Of a stretch of DNA of 64,000 nt, positions 33,142 through 44,245 are shown one piece after another. The notes under the pieces are model-generated. The model was not told the DNA's origin and made no database searches. It saw only the letters and a program-made list of their open reading frames with translations. Position numbers and translations under genes: made by a program. Source of the DNA: Trichobilharzia regenti (taxonomy: Eukaryota; Platyhelminthes; Trematoda; Strigeidida; Schistosomatidae); contig OX235265.1 of the NCBI GenBank assembly GCA_944472135.2, positions 55,501,112-55,565,111 of the forward strand, given 5' to 3'. Each line of letters opens with the position of its first letter. The stretch's first letter is position 1.

Positions 33142-33170
<29 letters not shown>
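32918..33170. repeat. direct repeat copy 1, ending in (TA)n
   Basis: About 225 bp from 'aaatttgaaaagagatagaa' to 'caagttatcttaaag' is identical by eye to 45271-45493. Both are followed by a (TA)n tract (33142-33170 here). No coding potential. The shared end in a simple tail suggests insertion by a retroelement. Confidence 0.93.
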
Positions 33171-33173
<3 letters not shown>

Positions 33174-35629
33174 CTGGTCGGATGGAAAATGAATGTCGAA
33201 CGAAAAACAAATGAAAAAATTAAGTAACTGAAATAAAACAAAGAATTACTAAGGTGAGAGCTACTTTGGTTATTGAAGTCCAGTGATGGGTTTCTTCTGA
33301 ACGTATAAGTTCAGGTTCGTCACGGTGATGAGTTACCTTGCTTGGGAAAACTTTACAATCTTGAATGATGGAATTCAGTCAGTACCAACAGTGGGGGCTT
33401 GTCACATGACAACGGTTACTCCCCACTGACTAATCGATGTAATGTGGGATTTGGAATTTAGAAATGTACTTTGTCCTGGATTTTCGGTTGTGAGTTATTG
33501 CGTCATTATTTATACTCTGCAACACCATGTTATGTAATACATTTCTTAAATTCATAATTTATAGAATGCATGAGGCTGAAAGGACATCATGAAATGTGAC
33601 GATACCAATAAAATTCATAAAATGGAAATATATGCTTTAGCGTGCTTGTAATGCTATCTCATTGTGATTATAAATCTCATCATACCATATTCTAATTCTT
33701 AATGTTTATTAGTGGAATCTAGAATGTGCCATCTAATACAACTGCTCGGATTACTAGACTTGATTTATAGCAACGAATATTCCACATGAAACTACTGTTG
33801 TGATCAACTAGATTAGTGAAGTAAAAGTAGTGTTTTTTAAGCGATAGCAATTGATTTCTAGTTTCAGTGGAAACACGATCACTTTTTGTGGTGTAGATAA
33901 TCACAGATGGGTAAAGACTGATATCACGTATCGTATATCCCATTTTCTCTTACTGATTAGTTGGAGTTGCACATTCCTGCAGAGAAGAACACTACATTTT
34001 TACACCCTATCTTGATTACAACATACACAATAACTTAACCTTTCAAAAATTTCTTCATCAATAAAAAAGCATTTCAGTGAAGGAAATATTCTTTGTCAAC
34101 GAAGTCATCTTCAAAGGCTATATAGAGGTATTTATATTTGCCACGAATACATAGCACTCCATTATTGACAATTAGGAGCTTGAGGCGGAGTTGATATAGG
34201 TGATATGGTTACTCAGACGTGGTTTCAAAAGGTAGGAAAAACTGCGTATTGATCAACGACTGACTGGAAGTAAGCGTTCGAAACCTGATAACGTAAAAAT
34301 CGTTGTTACTTGGGAAGTAGGTGTCCACTAGATAAGTTACAAGGCAATATGAAAAGAACGGAAATAGGAGTAGGATTTAGGCACTGTGTTAGAGTATAAT
34401 TTTATAGTAGAAGAATTTTATTTTATATAACACAATATATAAATAATACTGCATTACTGCATTATCAAATGGCATTGTTCTTTTATGAAAAAAAATTAAA
34501 TTCACAAAAGAAACATTTAAAGAGATAATAGCGAGTTACTTACTGGAAATGGGAACAAACAAGTGGGATGGAGTTTAAGACTGTGGTAGAATGAGAGACT
34601 AGGCGAACTTTTCTACACATAGAATTCAAGAATAAGTTAACGAACCGCTAGCGCCTCCAAAATATACAAGTATCGAAGCCTAACGTTCCTTGTATCCTGA
34701 AACCTTACTTTGTAGATAATTTTATAAAGGTCTCCAGTGGAATTGGGTAAACTGAATTTACCAGACGCCTAACAATTGAGCTAGTGACCGACTTGCATTG
34801 TCACCTTGATAAGGTTATCGGATAGTGTTTGAAGATGTGTTTGCTAAGCTCAAACCTTGACTAACCAACTTAACTAACCCCATATAAGCAAGTGAATTTG
34901 TAGGCATACACTAAAGTGACTCAAATGAGACAGTACTTTTAGCGTCCATTTCAAACTCATTGACATACTGCACAGAAAAAAGAAATGATGTCAATGGGTT
35001 CACCAGCGAGTCATCTACTTGCAAACTTTTTTAAGACAATTCTGTGTTACTAGTCACTAGTGAGATTGAAGGGGTTCAGTAACTGCCATCATACAAATCA
35101 GATTCCGAGATCAACTAAGAATAATGGTCATTGGATTTCATACTGTAAAAAAGATGTAGTGGTTCTCTTAAGAAACCAATAATAGGATATAGAAAAATAG
35201 TTCTACCACATCATTAATGACTTTTTTCTCCATATGATGAGATTTTTGGTACTTCGTACTTCTAACTTTGTGGTATTGAAATTATCATCAGTTACGTCAG
35301 TCGATAAAGCACTTAGGCACTTACAAAGCCATCCGTTATATATAGATATATATATTGCTATGAAGTTTTTTGCAGAGTTGAAAACGTTTACAATCTGAAG
35401 TAAAATGGTATGACCAGAAACAGCCTGTTTATAATGATATTGTGAGTTATTGTTCCTAATGAATAAAAGTATTTGAATTGGAAGGTGTAGAGTATTTCTT
35501 CTACTTTGTGAATTCAAGTGTCTTTTTCGTCAGTATAGTCTCAGTAGATGTGGATTGGTGTGATGTGAAAATTCCTGAAAGCCACTGTTTTCTGTGTTTG
35601 TGGTTTCCCCATGGTCCATTTCACTGGAC
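33171..35629. other. no gene seen; one PLE terminal motif
   Basis: AT-rich sequence. At 34080-34140 the minus strand carries 'cctttgaagatgacttcg', a terminal motif shared with 14030-14115. Open frames here show no domains. Confidence 0.45.
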
Positions 35630-35700
35630 TGAGATTCTTGGCCTCGTTTAACATGTCGGTTTCTAGTACAGACGCTTCGACGATGCCTTCAGGTTAACGT
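35630..35700. repeat. fragment of the 17-kb inverted-repeat family
   Basis: 'ttaacatgtcggtttct' and 'cagacgcttcgacgatg' match the arms at 17085-17120. Only one arm piece is present. Confidence 0.65.
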
Positions 35701-35744
35701 GATTTTACCTGTTTTGATAGCTGACACCCGTTAGACAAGAGGTG

Positions 35745-35905
35745 ACTGTATTGGCCCAGTCGATAAAGCTATTGAATTTAAAACAACTGGTACTGGGTTT
35801 AGGTCTCAGTGGCAAGACTATCACTCACTGAGGATGTAGACACATCTGAATGACAAATCCGCAGTAGGATTCCGCTGCCAGCCATCATCAAGCAAGTAAC
35901 ACTAC
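35745..35905 (+). repeat. Smα-type SINE, decayed
   Basis: The head-like 'ggcccagtcgataaagc' and the B-box region 'gggtttaggtctcag' are followed by a ribozyme relic with a deletion ('catctgaatgacaaatccgc') and the distal 'ggattccgctgccagccatc'. The order is that of Smα-type repeats. Confidence 0.6.
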
Positions 35906-35939
35906 TATCACCCACCTTGTAATGGATTATCTATATTAT

Positions 35940-36095
35940 CCACCATACAGTAATGACCCAGTGGATAATTCATTGGTGTTTGAAATGGTGGATGCACGGT
36001 TCGAGAATGCAGGTACACCCAGACGATAAGTCCCAAATGGGCTGAAATGAATGTCCTGAATTCCAATGCTAGCTAACATCAAACAAAGAAATTAT
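35940..36095 (+). repeat. Smα-type SINE with hammerhead relic
   Basis: The A-box-like 'gacccagtggataattcatt' (35953 on) and B-box-like 'cggttcgagaatgc' precede the ribozyme relic at 36010-36066 and the distal 'gaattccaatgctagctaac'. It lies directly after another copy, so the pair is a decayed tandem. Confidence 0.7.
36010..36066 (+). ncRNA. Smα-type hammerhead relic
   Basis: The core reads ACGATAA (36023-36029) for CUGANGA, stem II GTCC...GGGC with loop CAAAT, then GAAA and the GTC cleavage position (36053-36055) followed by CTGAATTCC. Three core changes make activity very unlikely, but the layout fits the Smα ribozyme. Confidence 0.6.
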
Positions 36096-37048
36096 TTGTA
36101 CCTCATAGATTACGGGATATTTTTATTTGGTTATCTCAGAAATGGCAACATAAAATGTGACATAATTCATTTTCCAGTTCTGATAATAACTTTCATTACA
36201 GCAATAAAACAACCATTTTGTTTCTTTGTCAGGATTGCTCAGCTAAAGAAACAACCCTCCGTCCCATACATGTCTGTATGAAGGTTTCCTAATAACTGTC
36301 GTTTTTTAGATCAGTTATCCTTTCTCAACAACCATAACAAAAAGTGATAGTGACAGTACTTAAGACAGTGTTGGATTGGCGGACTGCTACTGTCTCTGTA
36401 TCATCCGAGACCTAACTACTAACCAGGTGATTATTCTACTGCAGTCACCACGGATAAATACCTAATGTACTGTGAATGAATGACAAGTGTCCGTGCATCA
36501 TCATAAAAGTTGTTCAGTTAGGTCTTTTACTCTCAGCCATATGCATACTGAAAAAGGTGTGGGTAAAACTATCTGGACTAGCAGACTGTCACTGGCGAGA
36601 TGCATCAAGTGAGATGGAAAGTTGAATGTTCATTGATGACTTCTAAGGAAATATTGGTTGAGTGTGTAGTAAAACAACTGTGCAAATTTAATCAATTTCC
36701 ACTAATTCCCTTATTTCAAGGAGAAACAGCCGATAATCATATTTAATTGTAAATTCTGGTTAATTGATTAAACATGTCCATTAGGAAATTTCAGAAGACT
36801 CATTACTAGAAAAGAATATTCTTCTCAATAACTTCATCATCAGGTTCTACAGTTATATATCCAGAATAAAGAATGATTGCTACTGACAAAATTAGTGGTT
36901 TTTAAAGAGTAACATCAAATGATTTGGATCAGAATTCCAAAAGTTATTTGCAAGTAGATTGTTAATAGATTATAGTCCCAAATGTATGTATGTGGTTATA
37001 TATATGTAGGATAATCAGTTCTCATGAGTCAAGGTCATATTAAATTCT
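36096..37048. other. AT-rich; PLE terminal fragment at 36800-36875
   Basis: The minus strand at 36800-36875 reads 'gtagaacctgatgatgaag' and 'gagaagaatattc', related to the outer end of the 10070-10454 repeat and its flank. Nothing else is recognised. Confidence 0.45.
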
Positions 37049-37969
37049 ACTACTTGTTCATACATATCAAATTTTATTTTATTTATTAGTCAGGATTTGC
37101 CATGCATCAGCTAACATCACACCTTCACGTCTGTTTAAACTGTTGGGATTCACCCAAATATGTAGGGCTCCTGCAGTCAATCTTTCTTGATATGAACCAA
37201 AACCTTTCTGTAAAACCCAGATTACCATTCAGCTCACCCATTTACCACTAAAGTAACTGTGGCCAAGAATCTGATCAACAGAGCCAAACGTCTGGTTACT
37301 GAGGAGGAAGATATTAGCAAGGAACTAAAATTGGTTCAATCCACTCTTCAGTCAAATAATTATCCTAAAGCCTTCATAAAAAGATATTTAAAATAAGAAG
37401 GTAATGATTAATCGAAACCTGCTGCTAAGAATTGGGTTAGTACAGCGTTGATTCCTTACCGCAAAGAAACATCCGATGAAATAAAGCGAATCCTTAACGA
37501 TAATAACATAAGGGTGTATTTTCGTGCAACTAACACCTTACGCTGATCACTGGTGAAGGTTAAGGATAAAATAGAACAAGAAAACCAGCAGAATTGCGTA
37601 TACCATATCAATTGTGGAGATTGTAACGCAGTATATGTAGGAGAAACTTCATGACAGGTAAATATAAGAGTGCAAGAGCATAAACAATGTCTAAAGGTGG
37701 TTCCAGAGAGCTCTGCAGACTTGAAGAAGCTAGAAAACAACTCAGCGATTGCACTACATTCAATAGAAACGGGACACAAAATCGACTTTGATAAAACTAA
37801 GGTTTTACAGAAAGGTTTTGGTTCATATCAAGAAAGACTGACTGCAGAAGCCCTACATATTTGGGTGAATCCCAACAGTTTAAACAGACGTGAAGGTGTG
37901 ATGTCAGCTGATGCATGGCAAATCCTGACTAATAAATAAAATAAAATTTGATATGTATGAACAAGTAGT
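37049..37969 (+). mobile_element. 5'-truncated Penelope-like element with inverted 3' copy
   Basis: Arm 37049-37217 is the exact-looking reverse complement of 37801-37969 (169 bp). Between them lies the C-terminal half of a PLE on the plus strand. The right arm is the element's own 3' end, so the left arm is an inverted partial copy, a common PLE arrangement. Confidence 0.88.
37250..37939 (+). pseudogene. PLE post-RT region and GIY-YIG endonuclease
   Basis: Visible blocks in order: LINRAKRLVTEEEDISKELK, NNYPKAFIKRYLK (connector, near 37355), STALIPYRKETSDEIKRIL (near 37440), then CVYHINCGDCNAVYVGETS (GIY-YIG start, near 37592-37650), a stop, RVQEHKQCL, AIALHSIETGHKIDF and the end VMSADAWQILTNK at 37939. 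The CxxC, YVG, EH and H-x-x-x-x-GH-x-I-D positions are conserved in the family. At least three in-frame stops are present, so the copy is inactive. The RT core is missing. Confidence 0.85.
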
Positions 37970-37971
37970 CA

Positions 37972-38222
37972 TGTAGTGAGAGCAGGCCGTGAGAAAATAT
38001 GTACAAGGCTGATTCAACAACCAATCACAGCAAAGTTAACGTGGCAAAATATGATTCGCAGATAGAGAACTCTATTTTTCGAGGAATCCCGAAACAACCA
38101 GTCAGATGACTGCGCTTGTCTACTTGCATAAGCCATAATAATGTATGTGGAATATGTATAAACACGTGTTGATTTTCACAATAAAACGATCTGTTGCCTG
38201 GCCCTTGTCTTCTGTTGTTACA
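37972..38222. mobile_element. solo LTR-like element with GTCA target duplication
   Basis: The 251-bp element starts TGTAGTGAGAGC and ends CTGTTGTTACA. GTCA precedes it (37968-37971) and follows it (38223-38226). It is related to 29763-30076 but shorter in the middle. It sits exactly at the 3' border of the PLE, so it inserted after or into that end. Confidence 0.85.
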
Positions 38223-38299
38223 GTCACACTTGGTCAAAATCCCGATTGTCTACGTCTTCTTATGGAGAGAAAAACAAATTTATAAAAAATTAAATTATA

Positions 38300-38422
38300 T
38301 TTATTACGAGTTGATCACGGATTGATATCAGTTAGAGAAACATTGAAAACCAGGGAGTACTGGACAGCTGCTGTTTCATCCTAGTTTGGGAATCATCGGC
38401 AGTACGCACCCACTGGGTTTCG
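38300..38422 (-). repeat. HHR-SINE subfamily II, minus strand, broken at the B box
   Basis: It matches the left arm of the 26-kb palindrome from the tail to 'gcacccactgggtttcga', then stops abruptly and joins the PLE-type repeat at 38421. The tRNA-like A box is missing. The ribozyme core is CCGATGA as in the other subfamily II copies. Confidence 0.82.
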
Positions 38423-39357
38423 ATTATTTTGTAACTATCCGGTCAAATCTTGATTACGGCTCATATGAGAATAACAAATGTTTTATGACTGTTCCACCCA
38501 CACACACATACACACACACCATTGTATCCTGCATATACTGCATATACACATATATTTTAACAAAAGTAGACAAATTTTGAAAGTCTGAGGTCAAAAAAGT
38601 TTTTGATCATAGTTCATAAGATTTTTGTTTTTGTTTTATTTAGTATACCTATTGATTCATACTTAAAATAAGATATGTATTCATACGAACTGTGATCAAG
38701 ATTTGACCGGATAGTTGCAAAATAATTGAGCGCTGAGTGAGAGGTAGGCAAATATAACTTTATAAGATATGTACTTTTATATAAACATACAATTCTATTT
38801 ATTTATTTGAATAAGGCATTAAGAAGACAAATTTCGCGAGATGATATCATTTCGAAGTTTCTTCACAACCGCTTTACAACTAACATGGTTAACAATGATA
38901 AAATAAAGTTCATGAAAATTACTCAGTTAAATAAAAACAAAAGTACATACTAATGACCAATCATATTTAGATAGGTCATGTAGTACAGGGTAGGCGAAGA
39001 TTGAAGTCTATTGATTTTTGTACACACAGTTTAGGCTGTATGTGATTAATCCAAAGTGCTTCCATCACCTTCAGCAATCTTATTTATTATACATATTGAT
39101 ACCTGTTGCATGACTCATGACTGGACAAAAAAATTAAAAAAAACAAGAGGTGTCCCTTTATATATAAACCTTTGTATTGTTAATTTCGATCAATTTCCCT
39201 GAAGAAGTTCGCACCAGATTGCCGAACGAAGCGTTGGAATTAATCATTTCAATTTCGCTGAGATTATACAAATATAACATTATAAATGTCTACTTCTCAC
39301 TCAGCGCTCAATTATTTTGCAGCTATCCGGTCAAATCTTGATCACAGTTCGTATGAA
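38421..39357. repeat. PLE-type terminal repeats in three orientations
   Basis: The motif 'tatccggtcaaatcttgat' occurs at 38436 (plus), near 38690-38712 (minus) and at 39324 (plus). The last two form a 68-bp inverted repeat, 38680-38747 with 39290-39357. A hammerhead-like fold precedes the right arm. This looks like the ends of one or two Penelope-type insertions. Confidence 0.7.
39194..39239 (+). ncRNA. hammerhead-like fold in PLE-type terminal repeat
   Basis: The core strand CTGAAGA is canonical. Stem II is GTTCG/CGAAC (five pairs) and stem I is TTCC/GGAA (four pairs). The second strand reads GAAGCGTT where GAAACGTC is usual, so A15.1 is G and the cleavage base would be U17, which is allowed. 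Stem III is only two pairs, as in minimal PLE hammerheads that act as dimers. Activity is possible but weakened. Confidence 0.5.
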
Positions 39358-39487
39358 AAGGTTAGTTAATGCAGCTGTAATGACAGGGGATAGGGGAATT
39401 CATATGTGCATGATAGACAGCCATATCAGAAAGGCCGATGTAATATAGTATTTATGAATTTGCAGACTCCACAGAAGGCCAGGGCAG

Positions 39488-39720
39488 TTATAGTGGTTGA
39501 ACCTGTTTCTTCTGTATACAGAGGACCGATTGTTTTAAGCGAATTGCAATAGCCTCTGCTGTTTGGAGTATTTGGTACCTAGATACTTTTGGCAATTTAT
39601 TTGGTACCCGGCAGATGACGGAGAAGGATTTTTCAATTCTGGCTTTGTAGCCGGATTGGCCGAGGTGGTCAAATATCGAACCGTTGGTGGTTTCTACTTC
39701 ACTTTTATTTAGCCACACTT
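39488..39720 (-). pseudogene. PLE GIY-YIG C-terminal fragment, minus strand
   Basis: The frame reads IFDHLGQSGYKARIEKSFSV then ICRVPNKLPKVSRYQILQTA and EAIAIRLKQSVLCIQKKQVQ-PL. This is the conserved C-terminus of PLE endonuclease proteins. The GIY-YIG catalytic start itself is absent. Confidence 0.8.
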
Positions 39721-40785
39721 ACAGGTGTCTCCGAACACGAAAATTCAAGTTAATCATTCTAATGACACAAAAATTTTGATGAACGTTATTAAATAGCATT
39801 TCGTAAACCTAAAATTGATTAGATGAAAGTTTCTAATTTGTATACATGATTACACGTACTTGGAAGAAAATGTTCTCTGTTTTATTAACCTCCTGAATGT
39901 ATTAATCAAATATGTTGGATTTAATAAAAAGTGATGAATTATGGGTGTAGATTTGAAATCAATATTTCCTTTTTTTTATCTACTCATTAAAACCTTTAAA
40001 TATTCCCATTATTAGTATTAGAACAAGACATATAAGCGAACAATATTGTTTTCGATTAGATATTCGGGCTTTACTCTAATTTACGTAGATTTATGTATAA
40101 AATTTTTAAACAATGACGGTAATTTTGGGTTATCAAATAATAATAATAATAATAAGGTAAGTGTTTTGAACATCAGTAATAACGACGATTATGATGTGAT
40201 AACAAAATAATGACAATAAGGTTTATGCACGTGGCGATAAAGAAAGGAGTGTAATTGTGCCATTGTGAGTTTCTTTCACTTACACTATTTTGCTATACTC
40301 ACTGAGAAGTTTCCAGTTCATCAACTGGCTTAATATTTCCTAGATTTTTACGAGGACTATCGACAAGTGTTATTTGGTTGGTTAGTGATTTTAAATGATG
40401 ACGTGAGCAGAAAAGTTCAAATTTCTTATGTTTTGTGAGATCAAACTTGTGATTAACACAGTTTCATATAAATATTTTGTCTCATTTGAAGGAATTGTGG
40501 GAATTAATTCACCTTATAACCTTATATCAGCTAAAGCAATACAGAAAATTATAAAACGCCGGACAAGCATTCATTCTTTATATGGAACTATTTAGCACTA
40601 ATTTCTGACACTTTTAACTATGAACCATTAACTCTTGATCAACACGCATTACAAACCTTTCACTAGTTTCGAATGAGGCTATTTCCAATTTCTGTCAATT
40701 TGTAACTGATTAGATACTTTATTACATAATTATTTCTGAAACTGCATACACTTATTTCCCTTTATGAATTTGAATTTATTTATTT
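39721..40785. other. no gene seen
   Basis: AT-rich with an (ATA)n run near 40136-40155. Nothing recognised. Confidence 0.5.
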
Positions 40786-40966
40786 TTTTGATTGTAGCTT
40801 GACTCCACACTGTATTTTTGGTACAAGTATGGAATTTTCAGCATGGGTATCGGTAGCCCAAATTTTGCAGGCCGACCATAGATATCAGGTGTGCATCGGC
40901 AAAGGATCGAACCTCGGACCATGTGCATGGTCGGCGAGAGTCATAACCACTGTGCCACCGACGCAT
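40786..40966 (-). repeat. SINE family B, minus strand
   Basis: On the minus strand: A-box side GTGGCACAGTGGTTATG, B-box GAGGTTCGATCC, body and tail to the oligo-A run at 40786-40792. It is a close relative of 3736-3945. Confidence 0.82.
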
Positions 40967-41395
40967 ATATAATAAAGCAAAAGAAGCAAGCAAAGGAAAA
41001 GAATAAAGCAAAAACAGTGGCTTGTGCAGAAAATATGGTACCGTCATTCATTTCATCAGCCTTTCATTAGCTGTTTAATGACAAAAGTAATTATCACATT
41101 TAGGTACGAAATAATTTTAACATTCAAATGTTTTACGATGTCATTTGACAGGAGACTGCAAACGTAATAAACAGCACTGAGAAATTTCACTTATATAACT
41201 TATACTCAGAAAGTTCAAACAAAATCTAAATGTTTGCATACAGTGGAAAAAGATTTGCGTAACAAAGATACGAGGTGGATAAGATGACAATTGGCTAATA
41301 AGTTGAGTAATGTGGAGTTCAACCCAAAGCAAAGGAAACAGAGATAAGTCAAATTACATTAAAGCGAAGTGAGACAGATTAAAGACAGTGATTGC
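40967..41395. other. no gene seen
   Basis: Short AT-rich spacer. Confidence 0.5.
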
Positions 41396-42680
41396 GTGAC
41401 ATCCAGTCACTAGGGTGAGGCAAGACTGATGACTATTTCACTCTGAACACTTTATTCGGGTTCCAGGCGATTCATAGCAGTTGCTTAGGGAAACTTGAAG
41501 AGAATTAACTATTTTGTCTATTGATAATTTCAAAGGATTTCATGGTGTCCACCTCATGAACCGTATCACCCAATACCTAGCGACGGCAATACTGAGAAAG
41601 TGTTTGTTCGCTTGGGACGTAGGCTTCTTGGCACATGTTCAAAAATCTCTTTTAGTTATCCCAATGTAAATTTATATACACATCTAGAACTAGCATAAGA
41701 AGGGCATCTGCCGATCTTTGATTGCACCAGAAAGCAAGTTTTCCGATAAACAGGAACCAACTGTAGAATAGGTGAAGTGACAAGAACAGGTTCTAACTAA
41801 CAAGGTATTCATTCTTTTGTTGAGCATTTCTGCAATGTTATCACCTCTAAAATCGAGTTGGATGAAGATTTTCCACTGTGATTTGTTTTATATTTGGACT
41901 TTCACAACTTCCGTGTTTGTTAATGAATTTCTGAGGGTAACCGTTGTTTTTCAACATCCTCTAGAGAATCAGAAATCCCCTTAGAACGTATTCTGCTGGC
42001 TCTGTAAAACAGAGTTTTGACTAACACTCGCCTGTAGTTATTTAGGGAAAATATTGAAATGTAAATACTATCCACTCAATGTAGGCTTTTGGTGAATTTA
42101 TCTGTGAATACTACTATCTCTCAAGCATGGCGTAGATATATCAAGGAGATGAAACTTCCATCACTTTCATGTTCACAGTGAAGTCAATATTTTCATGTGA
42201 GTCGTTGAATAGTCAAAACGGGTGAGATGCATGAATTTCACTGTTACTTACCACAAATGTGTCATCGACGTATCGAAAATAAGTTGTTTCATCAACTGCA
42301 GACTTCAGTTTTGTTCTCTTAAAGTTAGTCATGACTGTTTATTCAGACTGATACGAATCCATTTCTGTAACAATCAAAGATGAACGATTCACCAAGTTGC
42401 CTATGTATTACTAAATACTAAATGGAAAGATTTATAAGGTCAGTTAAAAATTTACATTGAACTTCGGTGTGTAAGATTTTTGCTCAGATATGACTGAACA
42501 TATTGAGTCAATTCATTCGTCACGCATTCAGACTACTTGCTTATACTGCCTAAGTTTAACAAAAATTGTAAACGTATCTAACATACCATTTTCAAGTATT
42601 TCAGTGTTCATATAATTATTATCAGCAGTAACTCCCATTTTGCGACTCAGTACTGACCCTTTTGCTAAAGTGCCGTCTTG
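41396..42680 (-). pseudogene. decayed Penelope-like element, minus strand
   Basis: Read downward: RT motif C YFRYVDDTFVVSNSEIHAS (42280-42230), FNDSHENIDFTVNMK (near 42200), connector NNGYPQKFINKHGS (near 41960-41920), a CHF...CLS segment, and GITKRDF...TCAKK (near 41665-41630), a GIY-YIG relic without its YIG spacing intact. The YVDD is preserved, but frequent stops and frameshifts show decay. The region 42400-42680 is presumed RT but only weakly recognisable. Confidence 0.7.
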
Positions 42681-43004
42681 TGACATAGATAATCCAGTTA
42701 ACAATTTTTTTTACATGCCTTGCATTTCGAGTGGAACATAGTGTGATAGGTTCCCACGAAATATTATTCGTACAATAAGGATCATTGTATATGTTGGTGT
42801 TAATGTCTTAAAACTATTCCCACAGTTCCATAATGCATTCGCAACAGAATAATATATGTATTTGAACATTCTATTTCATGTCGTTTAATGTAAACCAAAA
42901 TCCCACGCTCACTGATTTGTTAAAGAATATAAACTGTATAAATATAAATAGCTGTTTGATCACTTAGATACATACCTTGGTTTCCGTGTCTTCTGCTATT
43001 ATAA
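42681..43004. other. AT-rich; possible LTR end
   Basis: The stretch 42925-43006 ('ataccttggtttccgtgtct', 'tctgctattataaca') resembles the 3' ends of the two solo LTRs but is diverged and has no visible start. Confidence 0.35.
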
Positions 43005-43190
43005 CAGAACTCCAAGCTTTGAAGTTTCAATAGTAGTTTTGTTTTTACGGGGTAGTAAGGCTGCTAGACTAACATTCAATCTTCCTTCTTTTCCGGACTT
43101 CCTACCTGCTAGACGAGGACTAGGAGCTCGTGGACAGGGAACCGAACATGGAGCTACCGTGAGGCTGGTGGAGAGTTTGCCATTCAACCC
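43005..43190 (-). repeat. SINE family B, diverged, minus strand
   Basis: The order of body phrases ('gtttttacggggtagtaagg', then 'ccaagctttgaagtttcaat' at the 3' end on the minus strand) matches copies at 52825-53055. The B box is decayed. Confidence 0.55.
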
Positions 43191-43839
43191 TCGATGCCCA
43201 GGTATTACAAATATGTAAACTTTTATTCATGTAGAATTCCGACACTAACACGTTAGCACTTAAAGAATGACACTATATTATGGCTTGTTAAGTTTAAATG
43301 TGGTAAACTTTAATTCATGAAAGACAGAATGACAGAGATGAATATAAATTCATTTAAAATCACCCAGAGAAGATATGAAACAACGGCAACTGATAGTTTT
43401 TTTTGGGTAACACTTGATAAAGATTATATCACAAATACTAAAAGGCTGCTTGCTGAATAGGCAGCTCCAGAAGTTGAACTCTGCATGAAAAGATAGTTGA
43501 GAATATGTATGATATGAATTCCTCATCATTTTATTTATTTATGAATAGCACCATAAATGGAACTATACACAATTCTACTTAACTATGCATTAATTGGTAA
43601 GTGGGGCATGTATTTAGTCCTTGGTGTTGTTGCTGACTGAATACTTTCACTTCATTTTACAATGTGTTGGCCAAGCTAAATGACTGGTCACTGTGGTGCA
43701 CTCAGAACTGATACTATGTAATGGTAAGTTTCATTACTTGCAATCATCTAACATCTGATTAACTATGCACACTATAAATAAAATGGAACAGCGGCAGGCA
43801 ATCGTTTTATTTTTGTTAAATAATACGTTTAGAGGATTT
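43191..43839. other. no gene seen
   Basis: AT-rich spacer. Confidence 0.5.
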
Positions 43840-43872
43840 CATCATGAGCTGGCATCAGTAAGAGAACCATTG

Positions 43873-43930
43873 GAAAACCTGGGAGTACTGGACAGCAGCT
43901 TCGTCCTAATTTGGGACTCTTCAGTGGTAC
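43873..43930 (-). ncRNA. hammerhead region, core intact on first strand only
   Basis: Minus strand: core CTGAAGA and stem II GTCC/GGAC are perfect, but the second strand reads GAAGCTGCTGTC, losing A15.1, and stem I has mismatches (GTACCA against CAGTAC). Weak or no cleavage is expected. Confidence 0.65.
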
Positions 43931-44108
43931 GCTGGAGAGGGTCGTGCGTACAAATACTCGCCGAAGACATTGACTAGCGGTTGCGCTATATCGTGAATTG
44001 GAAGAAGTTAGAATTCAAGGACCATTGGATTGGGTCCCAATGGCTTAGTGGTATATGGGCTCGCCTTGTAACCAGAAGGTCCTGGGTTCGAACCCCCTGT
44101 GGTGGGTG

Positions 44109-44158
44109 CATACTGATGAAGAGTCCCAAACTAGGACGAAACAGCTGTCCAGTACTCC
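44109..44158 (+). ncRNA. hammerhead region with C3 changed
   Basis: Stem I, stem II GTCC/GGAC, GAAA and the ACAGCTGT stem III are intact. The first core strand reads ATGAAGA after TACTG, so C3 is A. A CTGATGA can be drawn in a shifted register but leaves AGA unpaired before stem II. Confidence 0.65.
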
Positions 44159-44185
44159 CAGGTTTTCCAATGGTTCTCTAACTAA

Positions 44186-44245
44186 TATCGTTTTGTTTTT
44201 CATTCATTAGGAAATACAAAAAACCTTTATTATAATGACTGAAGT
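44186..44245 (+). repeat. PLE 5'-end fragment
   Basis: 'cgttttgtttttcattcatt' and 'ggaaatacaaaaaaccttta' match 61273-61320 just before the PLE start codon. It directly abuts the HHR-SINE tail. Confidence 0.75.

Larger units (their letters stand above)
43840..44190. repeat. two HHR-SINE copies facing outward from a short centre
   Basis: A minus-strand copy fragment (tail to ribozyme, 43840-43945) is followed by a plus-strand copy starting near 43990, with A-box-like TGGCTTAGTGGTA (44040-44052) and B box GGGTTCGAACCCC near 44085-44097. They form an incomplete head-to-head pair like the 26-kb palindrome but of subfamily I. Confidence 0.8.

Noticed and set aside
42925..43006. third solo LTR
   Set aside because: Only the 3' end is similar; no TG start and no target duplication found.
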